A stretch of DNA of 20,027 nt from an uncultured Eubacteriales bacterium. GTDB lineage: Bacteria; Bacillota; Clostridia; Oscillospirales; Acutalibacteraceae. Shown piece by piece: positions 13,821 to 20,027 of this stretch. The notes beneath the pieces were generated by a model. The model made no database searches. It was given only the letters and a program-made list of their open reading frames with translations, and had not been told where the DNA came from. The stretch is from positions 1 through 20,027 of the forward strand of contig CAKUXU010000005.1 of NCBI GenBank assembly GCA_934700635.1. The letters are read 5' to 3'. The translations under genes were made by a program, and so were the position numbers. The stretch's first letter is position 1; each line of letters starts with the position of its first letter.

Positions 13821-14180
13821 ATGAAATTGATTTCTGATTCTGGTTTTTTGAGTAAAGTCTCTGGAGGGCAGGAGTATGGGTCGAAGGAATTTGCATTTAT
13901 TAATGCAAAAAATTACTATATAAACCTTCTTCCTATGTGCAAAAAGGATCATATCAAAGTTACATATACTGTAAATGGTGAAGGTTGGTCTAGTTCTGAT
14001 CAGGATAATAAATGGACGAGAGATTTAACCGAAACACTTTACAGAGAGGAAATGTGTTGGAAAAATTTAAGCGGAAAAGAAAAGCTGTATGTTGCTTTGC
14101 CTCCTATGTTTGTTGCAACTTGTGTTGCAGGTGTGGCAGGTAAAATGATTTATAGACATATCAAAAATAAAGTTGGATAA
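13821..14180 (+). CDS. Double-glycine leader peptide, third member
   Basis: This 119-residue precursor has a short leader ending GG at residues 15-16 (SGFLSKVSGG), with Leu and Val at the hydrophobic positions of double-glycine leaders. The mature chain of about 103 residues has two Trp, two internal Cys (40 and 79), a polar middle and an apolar C-terminal segment (about 89-111, VALPPMFVATCVAGVAG) with a basic tail (RHIKNK). The layout equals the other two leader peptides although the sequence differs. AAAGGAAAAGG (13801-13811) precedes ATG 13821. No own promoter is obvious; the structured RNA stretch just upstream may be its leader. A terminator follows directly. Confidence 0.78.
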   Translation: MKLISDSGFLSKVSGGQEYGSKEFAFINAKNYYINLLPMCKKDHIKVTYTVNGEGWSSSDQDNKWTRDLTETLYREEMCWKNLSGKEKLYVALPPMFVATCVAGVAGKMIYRHIKNKVG

Positions 14181-14184
14181 AGAT

Positions 14185-14221
14185 AAAAAGCTCATCTTAA
14201 ATTTGAAAAGATGAGCTTTTT
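14185..14221. terminator. Bidirectional terminator between leader peptide 3 and tadA
   Basis: AAAAAGCTCATCTT (14185-14198) pairs with AAGATGAGCTTTTT (14208-14221) over 14 bases, with a short loop. T residues follow the stem on the forward strand, and the leading A run gives T residues on the reverse strand. It lies between two convergent genes. Confidence 0.92.
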
Positions 14222-14230
14222 TGTTAGATT

Positions 14231-14701
14231 TTATTTTAATTTTTTACTTCTGAGTTTTTTAAAGAATTCAGACAAAATAGAAGAACATTCTTCCTCACAA
14301 ATCCCTCCGATTACTTCAGGTTTATGATTATATGGCAACTCAAAAAGATTTATTACTGATTCGCATGAACCTGATTTTAAATCTTTAGCACCATAAACAA
14401 CTTTTGAAATACGTGAATTTATAATTGATCCAGCACACATAGCGCATGGCTCAAGAGTAACATATAAAGTACAGTCTGCTAAACGCCAACTTTTTAGCGT
14501 TTGGCAGGCTTTATATATTGCTTCAATTTCAGCGTGATGAAGTGCATTTAAGTTGCTTTCTCTTTTATTTTTTCCTGTAGATACAATTTTCCCTTTATAT
14601 GTTATTACTGCTCCCACAGGAACTTCGTTTTCTTCAGCAGCTTTTTGTGCTTCTTCTAATGCTAATTTCATCATTTGAATATCTATTTCTTCATTAGGCA
14701 T
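14231..14701 (-). CDS. tadA: tRNA adenosine(34) deaminase
   Basis: The 156-residue protein is a zinc-dependent cytidine/deoxycytidylate deaminase-fold enzyme. His56 and Glu58 (HAEIEAI) and Cys86/Cys89 (PCAMCAGSI) form the zinc and catalytic site. Length, motif order and the SRISKVVYGAKD segment match TadA, which deaminates A34 to inosine in tRNA-Arg(ACG) so that the anticodon can read several codons. It starts one base after the stop codon of the cation diffusion facilitator gene, so the two form a tight operon. In Bacillus the SRP RNA gene lies next to tadA; I find no such RNA here. Confidence 0.96.
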   Translation of the reverse strand: MPNEEIDIQMMKLALEEAQKAAEENEVPVGAVITYKGKIVSTGKNKRESNLNALHHAEIEAIYKACQTLKSWRLADCTLYVTLEPCAMCAGSIINSRISKVVYGAKDLKSGSCESVINLFELPYNHKPEVIGGICEEECSSILSEFFKKLRSKKLK

Positions 14702-14702
14702 C

Positions 14703-15914
14703 TTATTTTAAATTTTCCTTTTCATCATTTAAATTATCAAAATAATTTCTAGTTATGTCTATTATACATTCATATTCCGGTTCTATTTTATTTAAGCTCT
14801 GTTTTATTGCTTTACATATTTCAAAGTCAGTTTTAGTTACATTATACGGAACACAAACTTGAAATATGAGTGTCGGTGATGCGCCTGGAACTATTCTTAA
14901 ATCGTATATTCTGGTATCTTCACTTATTAACTTTACGAGTCCTGAAAGCTTTTCGCGCATGTCCTTGACTATTTTATCATCTGTTACTATGGGGTCCATG
15001 TGAATTATAGCTTGACATTTAAATTTATCTTTTAATTTTTTTTCGAGCATGTCTATTTCGTCATGGATTTCCATTATATTTCTTTTTGCATTTACTTCTG
15101 CATGAAAAGAAATAAAGCTTCTTCCAGGTCCGTAATTATGAACTGTTAAATCATGTATACCAAGAATTTCTGGGAATTCTTCAACTGTTTTATATATCTT
15201 TTTTACAAATTCGGGATTCGGAGATTGCCCTAAAAGAGGACTTAAGGTTTCTTTTATCATGCTTATACCTGTAAAAATTATAAAAAGTGCAACCCCTATT
15301 CCTAGATAAGCATCAATAGAAATTTTTGTAAAATAAGTTATTATCATTCCGACGAGAATAGTTAATGTTATGATTGCATCTCCTAAACTGTCAAATGCAG
15401 TGGCTTTCATTGCAGTCGAGTTTATAATACTTCCTATTTTGTTGTTGAAATTTCCAAGCCACAATTTAATTATCATTGAAATAACAAGAATAATTATTGG
15501 AATTATCCCCGAGGTTACAGGTTCGGGATTGAAAAGTTTTTCAACAGAGGATTTAGTAAACTCTATTCCCATAAATATAATTGCAATTGAAACTATTAAA
15601 CCTGAAACGTATTCTATACGCCCATATCCAAATGGGTGATCTTTATCTGCAGGACTTCCAGAAGTTTTAAAACATATTAATGTAACTATTGAAGAAATTG
15701 CGTCAGATAGATTATTAAACGCATCTGCACTTATTGCTATAGAAGAAGTTATTATTCCCGCGAAAAATTTAGAAAAAGAAAGAATAATATTGCATACTAT
15801 TCCAACTATTCCACTTAACATGCCAAGACGTCTTCTAGCAGATAAATCTTCTGAGTTAAAATTGGATTCGTCATTTACTTTAGCATATTTGTGTATTAAA
15901 AAATTAGTTATCAT
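14703..15914 (-). CDS. Cation diffusion facilitator (CDF) family transporter
   Basis: This 403-residue inner membrane protein has the CDF pattern: about six membrane segments, ISADAFNNLSDA near residue 61 carrying metal-binding Asp64 and Asp71, HPFGYGR at about 93-99, a second metal region AFDSLGDAIITL, and a C-terminal cytosolic domain with LTVHNYGPGRSFISFHAEV. CDF proteins export Zn2+, Mn2+, Fe2+ or Co2+ in exchange for H+; the metal cannot be assigned here. The C-terminus is longer than in the minimal family. The start at ATG 15914 fits the family N-terminus (GMLSGIVGI about 30 residues in), but the only good ribosome site lies 31 bases upstream, with a hairpin between them. Confidence 0.94.
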   Translation of the reverse strand: MITNFLIHKYAKVNDESNFNSEDLSARRRLGMLSGIVGIVCNIILSFSKFFAGIITSSIAISADAFNNLSDAISSIVTLICFKTSGSPADKDHPFGYGRIEYVSGLIVSIAIIFMGIEFTKSSVEKLFNPEPVTSGIIPIIILVISMIIKLWLGNFNNKIGSIINSTAMKATAFDSLGDAIITLTILVGMIITYFTKISIDAYLGIGVALFIIFTGISMIKETLSPLLGQSPNPEFVKKIYKTVEEFPEILGIHDLTVHNYGPGRSFISFHAEVNAKRNIMEIHDEIDMLEKKLKDKFKCQAIIHMDPIVTDDKIVKDMREKLSGLVKLISEDTRIYDLRIVPGASPTLIFQVCVPYNVTKTDFEICKAIKQSLNKIEPEYECIIDITRNYFDNLNDEKENLK

Positions 15915-15921
15915 TTTGTTT

Positions 15922-15952
15922 GTAGGTTCTATAAAAACCTACTTTCACCTCC
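15922..15952 (-). promoter_or_regulatory. Ribosome site separated from the CDF start by a hairpin
   Basis: The reverse-strand ribosome site GGAGGTG (15946-15952) is 31 bases from ATG 15914, far too long by itself. A 7-pair stem, GTAGGTT with AACCTAC (arms 15936-15942 and 15922-15928), lies between them. If it folds, the effective spacing is about 10 bases. Such hairpin bridging of a ribosome site is known in phage T4. It could also allow regulation, since unfolding would separate site and start. Confidence 0.55.
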
Positions 15953-15993
15953 AAATAAAACAGTATCCTTTAATCTATAGACGAAATGAAACT

Positions 15994-16021
15994 ATTATAC
16001 TATTTTTTTGAAATTTGTGAA
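15994..16021 (-). promoter_or_regulatory. Promoter of the CDF-tadA operon
   Basis: On the reverse strand TTCACA (16016-16021) and TATAAT (15994-15999) are 16 bases apart. The start near 15987 gives a leader of about 75 bases that contains the ribosome site and hairpin. Confidence 0.65.
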
Positions 16022-16044
16022 GTTAATTTTATCTTATTAAAATT

Positions 16045-17262
16045 TTATTTGTCATTTTCGTTTGATTTGATATTTTTAATCACAAAAAATGCTATCACTG
16101 ATGAAGTTAATAAAAAAAGTAAAATTACAGCTACACAGATTCCTAATTCGCCACTGTTTAAAATATTTGATTCTTCATTTTCTTTTAAATTCTGAATATT
16201 CGAAGTTTTTGAAGTACCGCTAGCCAAATTTAAAAATTCTTCGTCGGGGTGAAAGTCATTTTTTATGTCATTTTCATCGTCCTCTTCTTCCTCTTCATCT
16301 TCTTCATTTTCAAATTCTTCCGAATTTTCATAAACAAAACTTTCATTTTTGATTTTTTGTTCCTCTTTGGTATTTTTAAATGAAGTGTTCTCTTTGGTTT
16401 TAGAAGAATTTTTATTGGAAGTGGGTGTATTTATTTTACTGTGTTTAGATTTTATTTTGCTTTTAATTGAAGATTTATTTTTCTTGTCAGTGACATTGGC
16501 GTCTCTGTTAACCTTTACTGTATATGTTTTTTTAAGTCCTCTTATCCAAGGATTAGAAACAAAAATTTTCACTATGGTTGTTTTTCCAGGAGCAAAAAGT
16601 TTTTTCCTACTTATTTTTACATTTAAATAATCATTTGCCGGGTAAGTATTGAAATCTATGGATTTTGTGTCGCCTGAAACGTCAAGATTATACTCCGTAA
16701 TATCAGGATCAAAAGAAGGAGTTAATTTTCCTTCACTGGGAGATAAATTTATTAATTTGCACTTCGCAACTTCTGGATTTTCTTCCATTGAAATTGTGAA
16801 TGAATCCAAAACTTTTTCTTCTTCCGAGGTTTTGCTTGCAAGAGAGAGTATTATGTTTGAATTACTTGAAAAAATTTTATCTTTCGTTTCAAATTCCACT
16901 TTTATATTTGCATTTCCGAGTCTATTCCTGATTTTTTCTTTTTTAAAAGAAACATTTAAAGCCGAAGAATATTTATGTATATCTTTTTCGACCTTTGTGT
17001 ACCCATGTTTTAAGAATCCATCGAAGGTTGTATTTTTATATTTCATCTTACTGCTGTCATATTTAACTTTTAAAAAAGAATCTTTTGGAAGTGAATTTAC
17101 AAAATCTTCTGTGTTTGAAAAGTCAATTGAAATTGAAACTTTTTCGGGTAAATCTTTACTTTGTGAAACTTTGCATTCCATAGCATTTGATTTTTGGAAT
17201 AGCATTAAAAGAGTTAAAGTCAAAAGAGGTAAAATCTTTTTCATAGGTTTATTGTAGTTCAT
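16045..17262 (-). CDS. Membrane-anchored surface protein with cadherin-like beta-sandwich domain
   Basis: The 405-residue product has a Sec signal (MKKILPLLTLTLLMLFQKSNA), so the chain is exported. Residues about 28-160 are a polar, strand-rich region of unknown fold. At about 172-250 the sequence LSPSEGKLTPSFDPDITEY, followed by strands to YTVKVNR, is the signature of the bacterial cadherin-like beta-sandwich domain. Next come a Ser/Lys/Asn-rich linker (about 255-300), a strongly acidic stretch (EEFENEEDEEEEEDDEND), and a C-terminal membrane helix (ICVAVILLFLLTSSVIAFFV) with a charged cytosolic tail. It is therefore a surface-displayed protein held by its C-terminal helix. GGAG lies a few bases before ATG 17262; Met7 is an alternative. 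Adhesion or wall binding is suggested only by the domain type. Confidence 0.82.
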   Translation of the reverse strand: MNYNKPMKKILPLLTLTLLMLFQKSNAMECKVSQSKDLPEKVSISIDFSNTEDFVNSLPKDSFLKVKYDSSKMKYKNTTFDGFLKHGYTKVEKDIHKYSSALNVSFKKEKIRNRLGNANIKVEFETKDKIFSSNSNIILSLASKTSEEEKVLDSFTISMEENPEVAKCKLINLSPSEGKLTPSFDPDITEYNLDVSGDTKSIDFNTYPANDYLNVKISRKKLFAPGKTTIVKIFVSNPWIRGLKKTYTVKVNRDANVTDKKNKSSIKSKIKSKHSKINTPTSNKNSSKTKENTSFKNTKEEQKIKNESFVYENSEEFENEEDEEEEEDDENDIKNDFHPDEEFLNLASGTSKTSNIQNLKENEESNILNSGELGICVAVILLFLLTSSVIAFFVIKNIKSNENDK

Positions 17263-17312
17263 TTTTCTCTCCTTTAAAATATTAATTTTTTATAAACTTT
17301 ATCTGTAATAAG

Positions 17313-17321
17313 TGGTATAAT
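17313..17321 (+). promoter_or_regulatory. Extended -10 promoter of mscS
   Basis: TGGTATAAT at 17313-17321 is a perfect extended -10 element (TGN plus TATAAT). No good -35 is seen, which is allowed for this promoter type. It lies 23 bases before ATG 17344. The gap is shared with the reverse-strand promoter area of the cadherin-like gene. Confidence 0.55.
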
Positions 17322-17343
17322 AAAATATCTTGGAGGTATTTAT

Positions 17344-18135
17344 ATGAGCATGATGAATAATTTAGCAGGAAATTTTACTCCTGAAGTTTTAAAAATATAT
17401 TCTTTAGCTGTTGCTAAAGCAGTCGCAATTCTTTTTTTTGGTTGGTGGTTTATTAATAGAGCTTCTAAACTTGCGGCTTTATTTTTAAGTAAGGCATGTG
17501 TAGATTTAAGTGTTGCTTCTTTTTTAAGTTCTTTGCTTAAATTTTCTATGAGGGTAGTACTTTTAGTTCTTGTTATGAGTCAACTGAAATTTGATGTTAC
17601 ATCAATAATAACCGCAATGGGTGCTTCTTTAATCGCTGTGGGAATATCTCTCAAAGAAAGTCTTTCAAATTTTGTAAGCGGTATAGTTCTTGTAATTACA
17701 AGACCGATTCATATGGGAGATTTCATAGAATTTGAAAATTTTTCTGGAACTGTGATTAAAATGGAAATGCTTTTTACTACTCTTCAAACCGAAGAAGAAG
17801 GAAAAACTGTTGTTATACCAAATGGAAAACTTATTTCAAATGCAATAGTTAAAAGAAGTAAATATGAAATTTCAAATATAAGATGTAAGTATACTTTGAA
17901 AGGAAAATTTAAAAATAAAGATATAGATAAATTTTTAATCAAAGAGTTTATTTTAAATAAAAATATTCTCAACCTTCCAGAGCCGGAAGTTAAAATCGAA
18001 AGCTTAAATGAAAATGAACTTAATTTAGAAATAAGCGTTTGGTCACAAAATCAGTACGCTTTAAATGTTAGAGAAAATATAGACAAAGCAATTTCGAAAG
18101 TTCCCGGCAAATATGAAATTGAAAAGAGAGAATAA
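17344..18135 (+). CDS. mscS: Small-conductance mechanosensitive channel, MscS family
   Basis: This 263-residue membrane protein has three N-terminal membrane segments. The third, with the pore-lining Ala/Gly-rich helix, reads ITAMGASLIAVGISLKESLSNFVSGIVLVI. The beta domain follows with RPIHMGDFIEF and a conserved VVIPNGKLISNAIV. Length and layout match the compact MscS of about 280 residues. Such channels open under membrane tension and release solutes on osmotic downshock. GGAGGT (17332-17337) lies 6 bases before ATG 17344. The next gene begins 75 bases downstream and may be transcribed separately. Confidence 0.93.
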   Translation: MSMMNNLAGNFTPEVLKIYSLAVAKAVAILFFGWWFINRASKLAALFLSKACVDLSVASFLSSLLKFSMRVVLLVLVMSQLKFDVTSIITAMGASLIAVGISLKESLSNFVSGIVLVITRPIHMGDFIEFENFSGTVIKMEMLFTTLQTEEEGKTVVIPNGKLISNAIVKRSKYEISNIRCKYTLKGKFKNKDIDKFLIKEFILNKNILNLPEPEVKIESLNENELNLEISVWSQNQYALNVRENIDKAISKVPGKYEIEKRE

Positions 18136-18210
18136 ACTTAAAATCATAACTCTTACATTACATAATTATAACATATATTTTATAAAAATCAACAGAAAGG
18201 TAGGAATAAA

Positions 18211-18768
18211 ATGGAAAATAAAGCTTTTTCCGCAGGGGTAGTTCCTGGTGGACTCAGAGACAAAAATGAAATAAAGATACTGATTTGCTATTTAATTTTT
18301 AAAATAGAAAATCATTTAAAAAAAAGTGATATAACTTTAGTTCTTCAAACTTACGGTATTGCAAATTATTTTGAAGTAAGTGAAGCGGTTTCAGAGCTTG
18401 AACTAAATGGAAGTATAAAATCCTCAGAAGAAGGGTATGAAATAACAAATCAAGGAAAAATTATAGTAGATGAGCTTTCAAAAAATATACCTGCTGCTGT
18501 AAGAAATAAAGCTTTGCAATCAATGATTTCATATATTGAAAGAGTAAAACTTGAAAAAGAAAATAAAGTGGTTATTAAAGAAACTAAATTTGGTTATGAA
18601 GTTATATGTACCGTCTCTGGAGGGGAATTTAACATGATGCAGCTCACTCTTTATGCACCTGACAAAGAATTTTCAAATGCTATAAAAAATAATTTTTATA
18701 AAAATCCAGGGAAAATATATAACAGGATAATGTCCTTATTAATGAATGGGAATCTATTAGATGATTAG
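18211..18768 (+). CDS. DUF4364 family protein, winged-helix-like
   Basis: The 185-residue product matches my knowledge of the DUF4364 family, found in Clostridia and of unknown function. The N-terminal half (about residues 18-85) reads as a winged helix: IKILICYLIFKIENHLKKSDITL, then a second helix (EVSEAVSELELNGSIK) and a wing (SSEEGYEITNQGKII). The C-terminal half is strand-helix and may bind a ligand or partner. This makes a transcription-regulator role plausible, though no target is known. AGAAAGG (18195-18201) precedes ATG 18211. It lies between mscS and the rlmN promoter. Confidence 0.85.
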   Translation: MENKAFSAGVVPGGLRDKNEIKILICYLIFKIENHLKKSDITLVLQTYGIANYFEVSEAVSELELNGSIKSSEEGYEITNQGKIIVDELSKNIPAAVRNKALQSMISYIERVKLEKENKVVIKETKFGYEVICTVSGGEFNMMQLTLYAPDKEFSNAIKNNFYKNPGKIYNRIMSLLMNGNLLDD

Positions 18769-18792
18769 GGCTTGTATAAGATTTTAATGAAC

Positions 18793-18822
18793 TTGACAGG
18801 TTTTCGTTTTAGCAATTATAAT
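18793..18822 (+). promoter_or_regulatory. Consensus promoter of rlmN-prpC
   Basis: TTGACA (18793-18798) and TATAAT (18817-18822) are perfect hexamers 18 bases apart. Transcription starts near 18829, after the ATG at 18827, so that ATG cannot be the start of rlmN. Confidence 0.88.
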
Positions 18823-18877
18823 ATGATTGAAATTTTTAAAGTTTATTTTATTAAATACGGAGGTGCGGAAGTTTAAT

Positions 18878-19903
18878 TTGAAAGATATTAAATCAATGAC
18901 TTTAAAGGAGATTACAGAAGATTTTCTAAAAATCGGAGAAAAAAAGTATCGTGCCAATCAAGTTTACGATTGGATTGTCAAAGGGGTGTCTTCTTTTGAT
19001 GAAATGACAAATTTACCAAAAAGTCTTCGTGAAAAATTGAACGAGATTTATAGCATAATTTCTTTAAAAATAGAAAACAAAAAAGTGTCTGTAGATTCAA
19101 CTGTAAAATATCTATTTAAACTTTATGATGGCGAGTTCATTGAATCCGTTGTTATGAAATACAATCACGGATATACCATTTGTGTTTCTACTCAGGCAGG
19201 GTGTAAAATGGGTTGCGCTTTTTGCAAAACAGGAAAACTTGGATTTTCGAGAAATTTGCTTACAAGTGAAATGGTGTCTCAAATTCAAGCTGCAGAGCGG
19301 GATTTAAACATAAAAATTTCAAATGTTGTTCTTATGGGCATGGGTGAACCTCTCGATAATTACGATAATGTTGTTAAATTTCTTAAAATGATTTCTTCAG
19401 AAGATCATATGTGTATAGGAATGAGACATATTTCGCTTTCAACATGCGGAATAGTTGATAAAATTTATCGTCTCGCAGATGAAAATTTTCAACTTACTCT
19501 TTCTGTTTCTCTTCATGCCCCAAATGATGAAATTAGAAAAAATTTAATGAAAATTGCTCGAAGATGGAATGTAAATGAGCTTATGGATGCTTGTAGATAT
19601 TACATTAGAAAAACAGGCAGAAGGATTTCTTTTGAATACACTATGATCAGTGGTGTAAATGACAGTATTAAGTGCGCTGGGGAACTTGCAAGTATACTTA
19701 AGGGAACTTTGTGCCATGTCAACTTAATACCACTTAACGGAGAAGATGAAAATTTAAAGAGGAGTTCTAAGGAAAATATTTACAAATTTAAGAATTTTCT
19801 TGAAAAAAATCATATTAACGCAACTATAAGAAGAACTTTGGGAGAAGATATAGAGGGAGCGTGCGGTCAGCTAAAGGCTAGTCATATACCTAAGGAGGTC
19901 TAA
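18878..19903 (+). CDS. rlmN: Dual-specificity 23S rRNA/tRNA adenine-C2 methyltransferase
   Basis: The 341-residue radical-SAM enzyme methylates C2 of A2503 in 23S rRNA and A37 in certain tRNAs. The 4Fe-4S cluster motif is C109-x3-C113-x2-C116 (in GCKMGCAFCKTG). MGMGEPLDNYDNV follows, then the methyl-carrier and catalytic cysteines near STCGI and GACGQL. The start at TTG 18878 is chosen because the transcript begins near 18829 and GGAGGTG lies at 18859-18865; the GTG at 18863 overlaps that site. The remaining N-terminus (KDIKSMTLKEI) matches the family. It overlaps nothing and is followed after 8 bases by prpC, the usual order rlmN-prpC-prkC. Confidence 0.95.
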   Translation: MKDIKSMTLKEITEDFLKIGEKKYRANQVYDWIVKGVSSFDEMTNLPKSLREKLNEIYSIISLKIENKKVSVDSTVKYLFKLYDGEFIESVVMKYNHGYTICVSTQAGCKMGCAFCKTGKLGFSRNLLTSEMVSQIQAAERDLNIKISNVVLMGMGEPLDNYDNVVKFLKMISSEDHMCIGMRHISLSTCGIVDKIYRLADENFQLTLSVSLHAPNDEIRKNLMKIARRWNVNELMDACRYYIRKTGRRISFEYTMISGVNDSIKCAGELASILKGTLCHVNLIPLNGEDENLKRSSKENIYKFKNFLEKNHINATIRRTLGEDIEGACGQLKASHIPKEV

Positions 19904-19911
19904 CTATTAAC

Positions 19912-20027
19912 ATGGAATTTTATAGTAAAACTGATATTGGTAAAAAAAGATACAGCAATCAAGATGCAGTAAATGGAAATATTATTTCAGAAAATTTAGC
20001 TTGGACAGTTGTGTGTGATGGCATGGG
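19912..20027 (+). CDS. prpC: Protein phosphatase PP2C, PrpC/Stp (5' part)
   Basis: Only the first 38 codons are in the window. They show the PP2C start: DIGKKRYSNQDAV (first metal-binding Asp region) and VVCDGMG, the canonical DGMG motif. PrpC/Stp dephosphorylates targets of the Ser/Thr kinase PrkC, and its gene commonly lies directly after rlmN. TAAGGAGG at 19891-19898, at the very end of rlmN, provides the ribosome site before ATG 19912. The rest, including prkC, would lie downstream. Confidence 0.93.
   Translation, partial: MEFYSKTDIGKKRYSNQDAVNGNIISENLAWTVVCDGM

Noticed and set aside
13595..14231. SRP 4.5S/6S-type scRNA next to tadA
   Set aside because: The conserved SRP RNA tetraloop and helix 8 sequence is not found. 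The structured stretch at 13624-13800 does not match it, and its 6S identity could not be supported by a closing stem.
16649..17257. 202-codon forward frame
   Set aside because: It is antisense to the well-supported cadherin-like surface protein gene and has no protein-like features; the length follows from codon bias of the other strand.
18827..18877. ATG start 17 codons upstream for rlmN
   Set aside because: It lies at or before the expected transcription start of the consensus promoter and adds residues not typical of RlmN.
1..20027. tRNA genes, CRISPR arrays, insertion sequences
   Set aside because: On reading both strands I saw no cloverleaf with a T-loop consensus, no regularly spaced repeats, and no transposase.

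Overview
The window is AT-rich DNA of a spore-forming, low-GC Gram-positive bacterium, most likely a member of the Clostridia. Sporulation genes (spoIIE, a 27-codon spoVM), a ricT (yaaT) gene, a DUF4364 gene and an rlmN-prpC pair all point that way. I cannot place the family or species from the sequence alone.

Bases 1-2568 are a forward housekeeping block matching the Bacillus yaaO-yaaQ-holB-yaaT order: the end of an Orn/Lys/Arg decarboxylase, the c-di-AMP receptor darA, the clamp-loader subunit holB and ricT. The tmk and yaaR genes often found in this block are absent. A UvrD/PcrA helicase and an unnamed cysteine-containing 288-residue protein follow. A terminator at 6166-6196 separates them from two reverse genes: a double-glycine-type leader peptide gene and an AGCS sodium:amino-acid symporter.

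Bases 8127-10614 are an islet of small genes and regulatory DNA. It holds a ribbon-helix-helix gene (forward), spoVM and a 47-residue membrane protein (reverse), an XRE repressor (reverse), then a forward operon of a 69-residue protein and a sigma-70 region 4-like protein. Last comes a small secreted peptide with its own consensus promoter. The 363 bases between xre and the forward operon (9392-9754) contain divergent promoters and two palindromes, and I see no gene there. One of these palindromes is nearly identical to one upstream of the ribbon-helix-helix gene.

Bases 10801-14180 carry spoIIE and two more double-glycine leader peptides. Between the two peptides lies a non-coding stretch of about 180 bases with strong predicted RNA structure, including a possible loop-to-5'-segment pseudoknot. 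All three leader peptides in the window share one design: a cleavable GG/AG leader, a variable polar body, and a C-terminal apolar segment with a basic tail. No peptidase-containing exporter is in the window.

Bases 14231-17262 are reverse: a cation diffusion facilitator and tadA in an operon, and a membrane-anchored protein with a cadherin-like beta-sandwich domain. From 17344 the genes are forward again: an MscS-type channel, a DUF4364 protein, the rRNA/tRNA methylase rlmN, and the start of the phosphatase prpC (stp), which runs off the window.
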